A model generated the notes under the pieces. The model ran no database searches, was not told the origin of the DNA, and saw nothing but the letters and a program-made list of their open reading frames with translations. Made by a program: the position numbers and the translations under genes. From the NCBI GenBank assembly GCA_000508965.1, contig BAHV02000007.1, forward strand, positions 1 through 58,775: a stretch of DNA of 58,775 nt. The letters are read 5' to 3'. The stretch comes from Dielma sp000508965 (GTDB taxonomy: Bacteria > Bacillota_I > Bacilli_A > Erysipelotrichales > Erysipelotrichaceae). Positions 34,573 to 44,272 of this stretch are shown one piece after another; positions within the stretch are counted from its first letter, which is position 1; each line of letters opens with the position of its first letter.

Positions 34573-36529
34573 AATACAAATTATCATCATACTGGCAGCG
34601 GAAGCTGTACTGAACGGACTCTTATATTTCTTTGGCTTTTCATCCATGGGTTTCGTTTTTACAGCATGTCTGTTATTTAATGCGATGCTGATCGTATGGG
34701 TGATAGTTCGTTATGAAAGAGATAAAAAGAATCGTGATATCGATATTTCGCGTGTGTTGGGACGTGATGCTAAGGACGCGCTGATTTTTGGTAAGACGGG
34801 AATCATCATTTATGATGAACAGTATAATGTGACTTGGATCAATGATTTTCTTGAGGAAAAAGGCATTAATTTGATTGGTAAACGGCTTTCTAATTGGAAT
34901 CCGATTTTAAATGATCTGTTTACCGGTGATGTCGATGTGGTAAAAATCAAAGATGAGGACAGTGTCTATGAGATTACCCGCAAGGAAGACGCCCAAGTAT
35001 TATATGTGAAGGATATTACTGAATTTGATACGATCAATTCTAAATATCAAGAGGAACGGCTCGTTTTAGGGTTGATGCATCTTGATAATTACATGGATAT
35101 TTCACAGTATGAGGATGAAGCAAAAATATCGCTGATGAATTCAACACTGCGTCAGCCGCTTGTCGAGTGGGCGAAAAAATACGGAATGGCAACCCGCCGT
35201 CTGCGCTCTGATCGTTATTTGGTGATTCTTGATGAACAAATATTTGCGGAGATATTAAAAGATAAGTTCAGTATCTTGAATTTAGTGCGCAATAACGCGA
35301 CGGCAAATGGTGTGGCAGTAACGCTGTCTATGGCCTTTGCCAGAGGCAGCAGTGATCTTCAAATGCTGGATACGATGGTCAATGATTTGCTGGAGCTGGC
35401 GCAGAGCCGCGGCGGTGATCAGGTGGCAGTCAAGGTATATGGCGGTGACGTAAAATATTACGGCGGTAATTCAGAGGCGCAGGAGAAGCGCAGCCGGGTT
35501 CGTGTCCGGGTTATGGCGCAGGCAATCAAGGAAGCGATTCTTGATGTGAAACGAGTATTTATCGTGGGTCATAAGAATATGGATTTTGACTGCATGGGTT
35601 CTTGTTTATGCATGAGCCGTATCTGCTCGGCAAATGCCAAAGAAGTATATATAGTGTCTGAAAGCGGCGGTATTGAACCGCAGCTGGATAATGCAATGCA
35701 TGTGTATGCGCCGGTATTAAATGATCGGCATCATTTTATTACCGAAGAAGAGGCGATGAATATCGCATCAAAGGATGATTTGGTGATTGCTGTGGATTTC
35801 CATAATCCGAATCACTGCAACGCTTTTCAGATTTTGAATTTAGTCGATAAGGTGATTGTCATCGACCATCATCGCCGTTCAGAAGCCTTCATCGATAATC
35901 CATTATTGGTTTATGTGGAAACCTCAGCTTCCTCAGTCAGCGAGCTGGTAACGGAATTTATTCCTTATTCATCAAGCCGTTTGGATCTCAGTGAGGCAGA
36001 AGCGACGATCATGTATCTGGGTATTCTGATTGATACGAATCGGTTTAAACAGCGTACTGGTTCACGGACTTTTGAAGCGGCAGCCGCCTTGCGGAAAATG
36101 GGCGTTGATCCGATTGAAGCTGAAAATCTTCTGAAAGAAGACTTTATCGATTTTGAAGCTAAGACAAATATCATGAAATATGGTAAACTTGTGTTTGGTA
36201 ATATGATTGTGGCGGCTGTTGATAATAATGAAATTATTTCACGCACGATGATGAGCCAGGTGGCTGATTATCTGTTGAATATTAAGGGTATTGAAGCAAG
36301 TTTTGTCATTGCGAAGACGGCAGAGAATGTTGTGGCTGTATCGGCTCGTTCACGCGGTGTAGTCAATGTGCAGCTGATTATGGAGGCCATGCATGGCGGC
36401 GGTCATTTTACAGCGGCAGCCTTGTCACGCGATGACACAAGTGTAGCGGTGATCAATGAGGAATTGATGGCTACGATTAAGAAAAGTACAGAGGAGGAAA
36501 ACGAAAATGAAAGTAATCTTACTGAGTGA
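34550..36529 (+). CDS. gdpP: Cyclic-di-AMP phosphodiesterase GdpP
   Basis: 659 residues. Two N-terminal membrane segments (about 8-50) are followed by a PAS-like region (about 75-170), a degenerate GGDEF domain (about 175-300) and DHH-DHHA1 (about 330-650). VGHKNMDFDCMGSC and VIDHHRRSEAF supply metal ligands, and GGGHFTAAA closes DHHA1. It degrades c-di-AMP, which governs potassium and wall homeostasis. The ATG at 34550 follows GAGGTG; a GTG at 34541 lies inside that site. The end overlaps rplI by 23 nt. Confidence 0.96.
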   Translation: MDRLENFKIQIIIILAAEAVLNGLLYFFGFSSMGFVFTACLLFNAMLIVWVIVRYERDKKNRDIDISRVLGRDAKDALIFGKTGIIIYDEQYNVTWINDFLEEKGINLIGKRLSNWNPILNDLFTGDVDVVKIKDEDSVYEITRKEDAQVLYVKDITEFDTINSKYQEERLVLGLMHLDNYMDISQYEDEAKISLMNSTLRQPLVEWAKKYGMATRRLRSDRYLVILDEQIFAEILKDKFSILNLVRNNATANGVAVTLSMAFARGSSDLQMLDTMVNDLLELAQSRGGDQVAVKVYGGDVKYYGGNSEAQEKRSRVRVRVMAQAIKEAILDVKRVFIVGHKNMDFDCMGSCLCMSRICSANAKEVYIVSESGGIEPQLDNAMHVYAPVLNDRHHFITEEEAMNIASKDDLVIAVDFHNPNHCNAFQILNLVDKVIVIDHHRRSEAFIDNPLLVYVETSASSVSELVTEFIPYSSSRLDLSEAEATIMYLGILIDTNRFKQRTGSRTFEAAAALRKMGVDPIEAENLLKEDFIDFEAKTNIMKYGKLVFGNMIVAAVDNNEIISRTMMSQVADYLLNIKGIEASFVIAKTAENVVAVSARSRGVVNVQLIMEAMHGGGHFTAAALSRDDTSVAVINEELMATIKKSTEEENENESNLTE

Positions 36530-36956
36530 TGTTAAAAAGGTCGGCAAAAAAGGAGACATGGTTGAAGTCTCTGACGGGTATGGCCGTAACTTTCTGATTC
36601 GTCAGCATTTAGCGGTAGCGGCTACGGAACGCAGCAAGGAGATCCTTGCGAATCAGCAGCATGAACAGGCGCTGGAGGAAGCGGCTTTAGAAGCTAAGGC
36701 AAAGGAAATTAAAACTGAACTGGAAGGTTTAACGCTTGAATTTAAGGTGAAGACCGGTGCCGGCGGCAGAGTGTTTGGTTCAGTGAGCACAAAGCAGATC
36801 GTTGAAGAGCTGCGTAAGAAGAACATTAATTTAGATAAGCGTAAATTCATTGATACTGATGCGATTTCTTCACTGGGAATTACTTATGTGAAGGTTGATT
36901 TATACCGCAATCAAGTAATCGGCTCAATTAAAGTTCATGTTTCTGAACAACAATAG
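36507..36956 (+). CDS. rplI: 50S ribosomal protein L9
   Basis: 149 residues beginning MKVILLSDVKKVGKKGDMVE, with DGYGRNFLIRQHLAVAAT, the long connecting helix and a C-terminal domain with GSVSTKQIVEELRKK. AGAGGAGG lies inside the end of gdpP. It is followed 10 nt later by dnaB, the usual Firmicute order. Confidence 0.98.
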   Translation: MKVILLSDVKKVGKKGDMVEVSDGYGRNFLIRQHLAVAATERSKEILANQQHEQALEEAALEAKAKEIKTELEGLTLEFKVKTGAGGRVFGSVSTKQIVEELRKKNINLDKRKFIDTDAISSLGITYVKVDLYRNQVIGSIKVHVSEQQ

Positions 36957-36965
36957 GACAGGGAT

Positions 36966-38312
36966 ATGAATAACAATCAGGTTCGTCAGCTGCCTCACTC
37001 ATTAGAAGCGGAACAGGCAATATTGGGTGCGATGCTGATTTATCCTTCAGTCATCCGTGATGTGGGTGACCAGGATCTTGTAAAAGAAGACTTTTTCTTA
37101 GATCTGCATCAGCGGATCTTTTCAGCGATGATGCATTTGGTTGACAATGGCAAACCGGTTGACGCGATGGGCTTGATTACCCGTCTGCAGGATACCGGCG
37201 AGCTTAATTTGGTCGGTGGTGCCGATTATATCCTGAAGCTAAGTGATACAGCGGTAACAAGTGCCAATAGTATTTACTATATTGAAATGATTAAAAACCG
37301 CGCACATATGCGCCGGCTGATTGAAACCGCGGAACAGATTGCCGAAGAAGGGTTTGACTCGGCGAGTGAGCTTGACGAAATCATGGATAAGGCCGAAAAA
37401 GAGATTCTTGAAGTAACCCGTTCACGGCGGACTACTGATTTTAAGAGCAGCAAGCAAGTCGTGAATGAAGTTATTAACGAGGTTATTAAGCTGCGTGACG
37501 CAAAAGGCGGCGTGACAGGTATTAAAACGAACTATCATGTGCTGGATAATATCACAAATGGCTTTCAGCGCGGCGATTTGATTATTTTAGCGGCCCGTCC
37601 TTCAATGGGAAAGACAGCATTTGCACTGAACCTTGCATTAAATGCGGCTTTGCTTAATCCGGGGGCGATTGCAGTCTTCTCACTGGAAATGCCCGCTGAA
37701 CAGCTGATGAAACGTATCCTGTCTGCCAAAGGCAGGGTAGAAGGTAATAAGCTTCGTACCGGTTTTTTAAATAATGATGAATTTAATAAACTCTCAGAAG
37801 CGGCGAATGAAATCATGGCCTGTAAATTATTTATCGATGACAGCGCTGTGGTAAAGATGGGTGACATCTTCTCTAAATGCCGTAAATTAAAATCTGAACA
37901 TGGGTTGGATCTTGTCGTAATTGACTACCTGCAATTGATCAGTGGTAATTCAAGAGGCAGTTCCGATAATCGTCAGCAGGAAGTATCAGATATCTCGCGT
38001 GCCCTGAAGGCATTGGCCCGTGAGCTTGAGGTTCCGGTCATCGCCCTGTCGCAATTATCACGGAGTGTTGAATCACGTCAGGATAAACGTCCGATGTTAT
38101 CCGATCTGCGTGAATCCGGCGCCATTGAGCAGGATGCCGATATTGTTATGTTTTTGTATCGTGACGAATACTATAACCGGGATAAAGACCCGGATAATAC
38201 AGAACCTGACCGCACCGAGATTAATCTTGCCAAGCATCGTAATGGAGCTACGGGACAGGTTGAGTTAGCTTTTGATAAATCATATAACGCATTTTATAAC
38301 TATAACGAATAG
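36966..38312 (+). CDS. dnaB: Replicative DNA helicase
   Basis: 448 residues. The N-terminal domain begins at LPHSLEAEQAILGAMLIYPS. The RecA-type core has Walker A AARPSMGKTAFALN (about 210), DLVVIDYLQLISG as Walker B, and LSQLSRSVESRQDKRPMLSD. This is the hexameric fork helicase (called DnaC in Bacillus). Full length, no intein. It follows rplI in the same operon. Confidence 0.98.
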   Translation: MNNNQVRQLPHSLEAEQAILGAMLIYPSVIRDVGDQDLVKEDFFLDLHQRIFSAMMHLVDNGKPVDAMGLITRLQDTGELNLVGGADYILKLSDTAVTSANSIYYIEMIKNRAHMRRLIETAEQIAEEGFDSASELDEIMDKAEKEILEVTRSRRTTDFKSSKQVVNEVINEVIKLRDAKGGVTGIKTNYHVLDNITNGFQRGDLIILAARPSMGKTAFALNLALNAALLNPGAIAVFSLEMPAEQLMKRILSAKGRVEGNKLRTGFLNNDEFNKLSEAANEIMACKLFIDDSAVVKMGDIFSKCRKLKSEHGLDLVVIDYLQLISGNSRGSSDNRQQEVSDISRALKALARELEVPVIALSQLSRSVESRQDKRPMLSDLRESGAIEQDADIVMFLYRDEYYNRDKDPDNTEPDRTEINLAKHRNGATGQVELAFDKSYNAFYNYNE

Positions 38313-38324
38313 AGGAGGAACGGC

Positions 38325-39848
38325 ATGAAAAAACAACTGATTTTGATAGTTTCACTAGCATTTGTCAGTATCCTGCTGGCCTTCTTTTATCCTAAATTTG
38401 GAATCATCAATGCAATTCCTGATGAAGATACCGCGGCTCAGCTGGCCCAGGATGCCATCATTCCTCAAAAAGTGATTGAGACCTTCAGCGAGGAACAGAG
38501 CATCTACACAGTCTATTACAAAGACCGCCAGCTGGGGATCATCACCGATCAAAGCAAGCTTGACAGCTTTTTAAATCAGGTTTATGAGGAACGGTATAAG
38601 GATGAGTTTCCGGATTCAAAGGTAGGCTTTGGTGAAGATATTCATGTGACAGAATCTTATTCACTCAGCAAAGTTGAGGATAAGGATGATGAAATTATTG
38701 CCTATATCGATGAAAATGATTTATTCTCAATCATGGGATATAAAGTGGAATTTTCAAATGGCAGTGTTGTTTATGTTCAAGATCCTACGGAGTTTTCTAA
38801 GGCGCGCGAAGAATTTGTGCTGAACTTCTTGGAAAATGAGGGAGTCGATCCGGCAGATACATATTGGAAGCTGAATAACTTCCAGAAGCAAACGGTTTAC
38901 TCAGCGAAAAATGCCCGTGATATCAGCTATCGGTTTGAAGAAACCGCTGAAATCACTGAGAAATTTGTACCCATTGAAAAGCTTTTAAAAAGCTATGATG
39001 AATATTTAACATGGCTTTATTATGGCTATGACTATGAACCTAGCTATACAACTGTCAATGAATATGATACCGTACAATTTATCGCTTTGCAGGCAGGTAT
39101 TTCCTCACGCTCACTGATTGCGTTAAATCCTGATTTATTGAAATCAGAGACACAGGTTTTACAGGCGGGGATGCAGCTTAACGTATCAAAGGTTAACTCC
39201 CCGATCAATGTTGAGGTGGTAAAAGAAGTAATGCGTGAAGAGATCGCATTCCCAGGTGAAACAGAATATATTTATGATCCAACATTGCGTGAAGGAATTA
39301 CGCAGACGGATCAAGAGTACAAAGAAGGTAAGAAGAATGTCTTGCGTCGGGTTACGGAAGTAAATGGCGTTGAAACCGAGGTAGAAATCATTTCAGAATT
39401 GATTACCGAATATCCAGATCACGCAATTGTTCGTATCGGTACAATGGTTATCCCAAGTATCGGCAGCGGCTCTTTCCGTTGGCCGGTGGATAATCCTACT
39501 GTTACCTGCGGATGGAATTGTTACTATGGACACACAGCAATTGATATTCAAAATATGTATGACCATTATGGCAACGTCTACGCGGCTGACCGCGGTGTTG
39601 TTGAAGAGAATTCATATAATGGCATCAATGGCAACTATATGGTTATCAACCATAACAACGGCTATCGTACTTATTATGGTCATATGAACGTGCCGGGCTT
39701 CTGGCCGGTGGGCACTGTTGTGGATAAAGGCGAGATTATCGGTCAGATTGGTCAGACAGGTCTTGCGTTTGGTCCGCATGTCCATTTTGAGGTTCGAACC
39801 GGCGGTTATGGCACAAGCCTGTATACGTGTCAATTCTTGGGGTGCTGA
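38325..39848 (+). CDS. Exported M23 peptidase with LysM and G5 domains
   Basis: 507 residues. An N-terminal membrane anchor (about 4-21) is followed by a long unassigned region. A LysM domain reads VNEYDTVQFIALQAGISSRS (about 240-290). A G5 domain ends VNGVETEVEIISELI (about 300-365), and an M23 domain closes the protein. The M23 ligands are in YYGHTAIDIQ and HVHFEVRTGG. It probably cuts peptide bridges in peptidoglycan during growth. It starts 12 nt after dnaB with AGAGGAGG. Confidence 0.93.
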   Translation: MKKQLILIVSLAFVSILLAFFYPKFGIINAIPDEDTAAQLAQDAIIPQKVIETFSEEQSIYTVYYKDRQLGIITDQSKLDSFLNQVYEERYKDEFPDSKVGFGEDIHVTESYSLSKVEDKDDEIIAYIDENDLFSIMGYKVEFSNGSVVYVQDPTEFSKAREEFVLNFLENEGVDPADTYWKLNNFQKQTVYSAKNARDISYRFEETAEITEKFVPIEKLLKSYDEYLTWLYYGYDYEPSYTTVNEYDTVQFIALQAGISSRSLIALNPDLLKSETQVLQAGMQLNVSKVNSPINVEVVKEVMREEIAFPGETEYIYDPTLREGITQTDQEYKEGKKNVLRRVTEVNGVETEVEIISELITEYPDHAIVRIGTMVIPSIGSGSFRWPVDNPTVTCGWNCYYGHTAIDIQNMYDHYGNVYAADRGVVEENSYNGINGNYMVINHNNGYRTYYGHMNVPGFWPVGTVVDKGEIIGQIGQTGLAFGPHVHFEVRTGGYGTSLYTCQFLGC

Positions 39849-39850
39849 CG

Positions 39851-40591
39851 ATGAAATTTTCAATATTAGCCAGCGGCTCTAAAGGGAATTGCTGCGTTGT
39901 AGAGAATAAGGATTCACGCATCGTTATCGATTGCGGGACAACCAAGAAATATTTAAACAACAATTTTAATGAAATCGGTATCGATCCGCATGCGGTGGAT
40001 GGTTTATTGATTACCCATACGCATAAAGATCATATCGCGGCTTTAAAGCTGTTTGAGGGAATTGATACCTATGCGGAAGAAGATTTAGGTATCATGAATC
40101 AAAAGATTATTCATCCTGATGATGAATTTACTATTTCAAGTATCCATGTACGCTGCATCCGCTTAAGTCATGATGCAGCGTGCATGGGTTATCTTTTAGA
40201 GGATGAAGAATCAAGATTAGTTTATGTAACCGACACAGGATATTTTAAAGAGGAATACTATCCGCTGTTATGCAACGCGGATGATTATATTTTCGAAAGC
40301 AATCATGATATCGGCATGCTGATGAAAACATCGCGTCCGGCTTATGTCAAGCAGCGCATTATTCAGGATAACGGCCATCTTTGCAATGAAGACAGTGCCA
40401 AGCATCTGGCCAATCTGATTGGTGAGCGCACACGTGAAATCGTACTGGCACATCTCAGTGAGGAAGGCAATTCACATGAGCGGGCGCTTACGGTCTTAGA
40501 AGAGACACTTTTAAGGGAACAGCGAATGAAGGAAAACCTGAAGCTGCGTGCCGCTAAACAACATGAGGTACTTACAGGAGGCAGACGCTGA
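39851..40591 (+). CDS. yycJ: YycJ/WalJ-like metallo-beta-lactamase-fold hydrolase
   Basis: 246 residues beginning MKFSILASGSKGNCCVVENK; metal ligands are in LITHTHKDHIAAL (about 53) with later His and Asp positions (SHDAACMGY, YVTDTGY). YycJ is a probable 5' exonuclease linked to mismatch repair and the WalRK region. I chose the ATG at 39851; a start 24 bases earlier would overlap the M23 gene. The walRK genes themselves are not in this window. Confidence 0.92.
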   Translation: MKFSILASGSKGNCCVVENKDSRIVIDCGTTKKYLNNNFNEIGIDPHAVDGLLITHTHKDHIAALKLFEGIDTYAEEDLGIMNQKIIHPDDEFTISSIHVRCIRLSHDAACMGYLLEDEESRLVYVTDTGYFKEEYYPLLCNADDYIFESNHDIGMLMKTSRPAYVKQRIIQDNGHLCNEDSAKHLANLIGERTREIVLAHLSEEGNSHERALTVLEETLLREQRMKENLKLRAAKQHEVLTGGRR

Positions 40592-41673
40592 TGAAAAAAC
40601 TGACCGCATTGATTCTTGTCTTGTTAATCGCATGGAATGGGGTGTTGACTTATCAGCTGATTGAATTAAAAAATCAGCCGGTACAGGTAGTCAATACACC
40701 CAATAATACGACTGTCAATCAGATGGTAACCTCAGTGACAACTGATTTAAGCGAACTGGTAGCCAAGGTTGAAAACCGGGTTGTCGGTATTACTGCACGT
40801 CTTTACAATGGCACCTCCACAGGCAGCGGTGTCATTACCTATGCACAGGATGGTACTGTCAAGATTGTGACAAACAATCATGTGATTGAGAATGCTCAGG
40901 AAATCGTTATCAGCTATGGTGACGGTCAGACAAGTGTTGCGGAAGTGATGGGGGCTGATGCGATCAGCGATCTTGCCTTACTTAAAACCACCGTTGATTT
41001 CACAGTTGAAGCAATGCCTTTTGGTGATTCAGATTTAGTGAAAAAGGGAGAAGCAGTCATTGCCATTGGTTCGCCGCTGTCACTAAATTATCAAGGCACC
41101 GTGACTGACGGCATCATTTCCGGTGTAAATCGTTCAGTAGATATTGACTTAGACGGTAATGGCACAGCCGATTGGCAAATGATTGTTCTGCAGACCAATG
41201 CCGCGATCAATCCTGGCAATTCAGGCGGTGCATTAGTCAATATGGCTGGTGAATTAATTGGTATCAATTCAATGAAAATTTCTTCCGTAGAGGGAATCGG
41301 TTTTGCGATTCCGGTTAATGAAGTCGTTCCGATCATTCGTCAATTAGAAGAATACGGCAAGGTGGTACGGCCTAATCTGGGCATCAGTGCTGCGGATCTA
41401 AGTGAACTGTCAGCGTATGAACGTTATATTTATCGCATCAGCTATGAGGATGAACAACAAAGCGGCCTGTATATCACACGTGTGCTTCAAAACTCACCGG
41501 CTGAAAAAGCGGGTCTATTAGTGGGTGATATTCTCGTCCAATTTGATGGTGTTGAAATCACATCCTTTAAACAATTCAGAGCCTTGCTTTACAGTCGTCA
41601 GGTAGGCGATGAAATCACACTCATCATTAACCGCGATAATGTGGAAAAAGCGATACAGGTGGTGCTGGGATGA
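40591..41673 (+). CDS. htrA: HtrA/DegP-type membrane-anchored serine protease
   Basis: 360 residues. An N-terminal anchor (about 3-20) is followed by the trypsin-like domain: His in IVTNNHVIENAQ, Asp in DAISDLALLKT and Ser in AINPGNSGGALVN. A PDZ domain follows (about 265-358), with ITRVLQNSPAEKAGLLVGDI. It is a surface protein-quality protease. The start overlaps the yycJ stop by one base, and its end overlaps rlmH by 4 nt. Confidence 0.95.
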   Translation: MKKLTALILVLLIAWNGVLTYQLIELKNQPVQVVNTPNNTTVNQMVTSVTTDLSELVAKVENRVVGITARLYNGTSTGSGVITYAQDGTVKIVTNNHVIENAQEIVISYGDGQTSVAEVMGADAISDLALLKTTVDFTVEAMPFGDSDLVKKGEAVIAIGSPLSLNYQGTVTDGIISGVNRSVDIDLDGNGTADWQMIVLQTNAAINPGNSGGALVNMAGELIGINSMKISSVEGIGFAIPVNEVVPIIRQLEEYGKVVRPNLGISAADLSELSAYERYIYRISYEDEQQSGLYITRVLQNSPAEKAGLLVGDILVQFDGVEITSFKQFRALLYSRQVGDEITLIINRDNVEKAIQVVLG

Positions 41674-42143
41674 AGCTGATAGCGGTTGGCAAATTAAAGG
41701 ATAAGGCACTGACAGCTTTGGTTGATGAATATGTGAAACGTCTGAAGCCTTATGAAAAGGTTGAAATACTTGAGGTTGCGGATATGATGGCACCGGAAAG
41801 CAATTCCGATGCGCAAAATGAACAGGTTAAAAAAATTGAAGGTGAGCGTGTACTTTCTAAAATCAAAGAGAATGAATATGTAATTTTACTTGATCTTTGG
41901 GGAGAAAGTATCAGCAGTGAACAGCTGGCTGCCAAAATCGAAAAAATCTATACTTATCATTCAAGCAATCTTACCTTTGTCATCGGCGGTTCATTGGGCT
42001 TAAGCCCTGAATTAGTAAAAAGGGCGGATTTCAGGTGGAAACTGAGTGACTGCACATTTACGCATCAAATGGTTCGAGTATTAGTTTTAGAACAATTTTA
42101 TCGGGCAACGATGATTAATCGCCATATGCCTTATCATAAGTAA
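41670..42143 (+). CDS. rlmH: 23S rRNA pseudouridine-1915 N3-methyltransferase
   Basis: 157 residues, the usual RlmH length. MKLIAVGKLKDKALTALVDE, LDLWGESISSEQLA and the SPOUT-knot FVIGGSLGLSPELVKRAD are diagnostic, with HQMVRVLVLEQFYRA at the end. It methylates pseudouridine 1915 of 23S rRNA. It is the last gene of the yycJ-htrA-rlmH run. Confidence 0.97.
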   Translation: MKLIAVGKLKDKALTALVDEYVKRLKPYEKVEILEVADMMAPESNSDAQNEQVKKIEGERVLSKIKENEYVILLDLWGESISSEQLAAKIEKIYTYHSSNLTFVIGGSLGLSPELVKRADFRWKLSDCTFTHQMVRVLVLEQFYRATMINRHMPYHK

Positions 42144-42158
42144 TCTTGAAATTATTAA

Positions 42159-42189
42159 GGTTGACATCTGTTTATGTCAATCTTTTTTA
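42159..42189 (+). terminator. Terminator after rlmH
   Basis: TTGACAT pairs with ATGTCAA around a 6-nt loop, followed by TCTTTTTT. Confidence 0.85.
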
Positions 42190-42201
42190 TTTCGAAGTTT
42201 A

Positions 42202-42256
42202 TTGACCGCATGGTCTGTTTGTGCTAATATATCAAATATAGACCAGGTAGTCTATA
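42202..42256 (+). promoter_or_regulatory. Promoter and operator of the TetR-MATE operon
   Basis: TTGACC (42202-42207) and TAATAT (42225-42230) are spaced 17 bp. An inverted repeat with perfect 7-bp arms, TATAGAC (42237-42243) and GTCTATA (42250-42256), covers the likely transcription start. It is well placed for repression by the TetR gene that follows. Confidence 0.75.
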
Positions 42257-42274
42257 AATGAAAGAAGGCTTATT

Positions 42275-42895
42275 ATGAAACGCGATGAAAAACATAACTT
42301 ATCTAAACAGCGGATATTAAAGGCTGCAATGCAGGAATTTTCGACAAAAGGCTACATGAATGCTTCTTTGAATACTGTCTGCAGTGAAAATGGTATCTCA
42401 AAGGGGATTATTTATCATTATTATAAAGATAAAGATGAATTATATTTGCTTTGTGTCAGCGATTGCTTCACTGCATTAACCGAGGTTCTGTCATTAACCT
42501 GTCAAAATCTTACCGGTGATGTTGAGGAATGCCTGAATCAATATTTTGATATCAGGCTCCGTTTTTTTGCGGATAACCCGCTTTATTGGGGGATTTTTTC
42601 AGATGCGTCGATGAACCCGCCGGCCCATTTGTTATCAGTAATTAAAACTGTCCGGCAATCTTTTGACACATTAAATATGACGATTCTGACGCGTTTATTA
42701 TCCGCTTCTTCACTTCGTAAGGATGTCAGCTTACAAGCGATAATCGAATGGATTCAGGAGTATATGGACTTTTTTAATTTACGTTATCCGCTTAAGCTGA
42801 ATGAAACAGCTGATTTGAATGAAGCTGTCTTGACACATGAAAAAAAATGTCATCGCCAGCTGAGTTTTTTGTTGTTTGGGGTAATGGAGCATTAA
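42275..42895 (+). CDS. TetR-family regulator of the MATE exporter
   Basis: 206 residues. The helix-turn-helix reads SKQRILKAAMQEFSTKGYMN, then TVCSENGISKGIIYHYYKDK and DELYLLCVSD. The MATE gene starts 1 nt after its stop, so they form an operon, presumably self-repressed through the 42237-42256 dyad and relieved by an exporter substrate. Confidence 0.93.
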   Translation: MKRDEKHNLSKQRILKAAMQEFSTKGYMNASLNTVCSENGISKGIIYHYYKDKDELYLLCVSDCFTALTEVLSLTCQNLTGDVEECLNQYFDIRLRFFADNPLYWGIFSDASMNPPAHLLSVIKTVRQSFDTLNMTILTRLLSASSLRKDVSLQAIIEWIQEYMDFFNLRYPLKLNETADLNEAVLTHEKKCHRQLSFLLFGVMEH

Positions 42896-42896
42896 T

Positions 42897-44267
42897 ATGA
42901 AAGCTCAAGCTAACAGTAATTTACTCGCTGATTTACCAGCTTCTCAAGCAATTATGCGATTGGCACTGCCTGCCACAGTAGCTTTATTGGCCAAGGCTGT
43001 CTATAACATTGTTGATACCGCATATATCGGAATGCTTGGCAGTGACCTAGCACTTGCGGCGGTGGGGGTAACGCTGCCGCTGCTGCTGATCATGGTGTCA
43101 TTAGAAAATATCTTTGCGGCAGGTGCCGGGGTATTGGCAGGCCGTCAATTGGGTGCGGCTGATCAAGACGGCGCTAATCGTACAGTCACAACGATCATCG
43201 GTATTTCCATGCTGATCGGTATTGTTTTATGTCTGCTTGGAATTCTGTATATGGAACCATTATTGAAAGCATTCGGCGCTTCTGCCGCGGTATTGCCGCA
43301 GGCAAAAGAATATGCGTTTTGGATGTTTATCGCTTGTCTGTTTAATCTTCCGGCGCAAAGCCTTAACTGTGCCGCAAGAGCTGAATCATCGGTTAAAATA
43401 TCCTCGATTGCAGTAATCAGCGGCGCTGTACTTAATGTTGTTTTAGATCCTATTTTTATGTATTCGTGGGGGCTGGATATGGGGGTAGAGGGCGCCTCAT
43501 TAGCTACCACTTTATCGCAGCTGGTTACCTTTGCTATTCTGACATGGTTTTATCTGAGCGGCCGATCAGCCATAAAAATTAAACCATCCTGTTTTAAACC
43601 ATCCTTTCAGCTGATCTGGCAGGTAATATCCATTGGCATACCCACAGCTGTTATTCAAATATGCCTTGCGGCAGCTACTTCATGTACCAATGTGGCAGCT
43701 AAAGCATTGCCGGATGCCGATCTGATTATCGCAGCTTATGGTGTGGTTCAGCGTCTTATTTTAATTGGCTGTTATATTGTCATGGGTTTTATGCAGGGCT
43801 ATCAGCCGGTCGCTGCTTATGCTGTAGGTGCGAAAAACAAACAGCGTTTTCATGATTCTATGAATTTTGCTTTAAAAGGTTCACTGTTATTGACCGCTGT
43901 TGTAGCTATCATATATATATTATTTGCGAAACGACTGATCATGCTGTTTAATCAGAACCCATCAGTCATCGAATTTGGTAAATGGCTGTTAATTTCACAG
44001 GTAATACTGTACCCTGCTTTTGGACTGTGCTATATGATGACCATTACCTTTCAAACTGTAGGGGCTTCAAAAATGGGGTTGCTTCTATCAATGATCCGTC
44101 AAGGTCTTTTCTACTTGCCGGCAATTATACTTCTCCCTAAATTTCTTGGTGTCCAAGGTATTTATTTTTCACAGCCGCTGGCGGATATCCTCACTATTTT
44201 AGTCTGTCTGTTATTATTGAAACCGATGAAACATATCGCTTCTAAAGTGATTGAGAAAGAAGGGTGA
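42897..44267 (+). CDS. MATE-family multidrug/sodium antiporter
   Basis: 456 residues with 12 predicted membrane segments. The first half has PATVALLAKAVYNIVDTAYI and GAGVLAGRQLGAADQ; the second has ISIGIPTAVIQICLAAATSC and MQGYQPVAAYAVGA. These are typical of NorM/DinF-type MATE exporters. GGAG lies in the end of the TetR gene. The substrate is unknown. Confidence 0.94.
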   Translation: MKAQANSNLLADLPASQAIMRLALPATVALLAKAVYNIVDTAYIGMLGSDLALAAVGVTLPLLLIMVSLENIFAAGAGVLAGRQLGAADQDGANRTVTTIIGISMLIGIVLCLLGILYMEPLLKAFGASAAVLPQAKEYAFWMFIACLFNLPAQSLNCAARAESSVKISSIAVISGAVLNVVLDPIFMYSWGLDMGVEGASLATTLSQLVTFAILTWFYLSGRSAIKIKPSCFKPSFQLIWQVISIGIPTAVIQICLAAATSCTNVAAKALPDADLIIAAYGVVQRLILIGCYIVMGFMQGYQPVAAYAVGAKNKQRFHDSMNFALKGSLLLTAVVAIIYILFAKRLIMLFNQNPSVIEFGKWLLISQVILYPAFGLCYMMTITFQTVGASKMGLLLSMIRQGLFYLPAIILLPKFLGVQGIYFSQPLADILTILVCLLLLKPMKHIASKVIEKEG

Positions 44268-44272
44268 TGATC

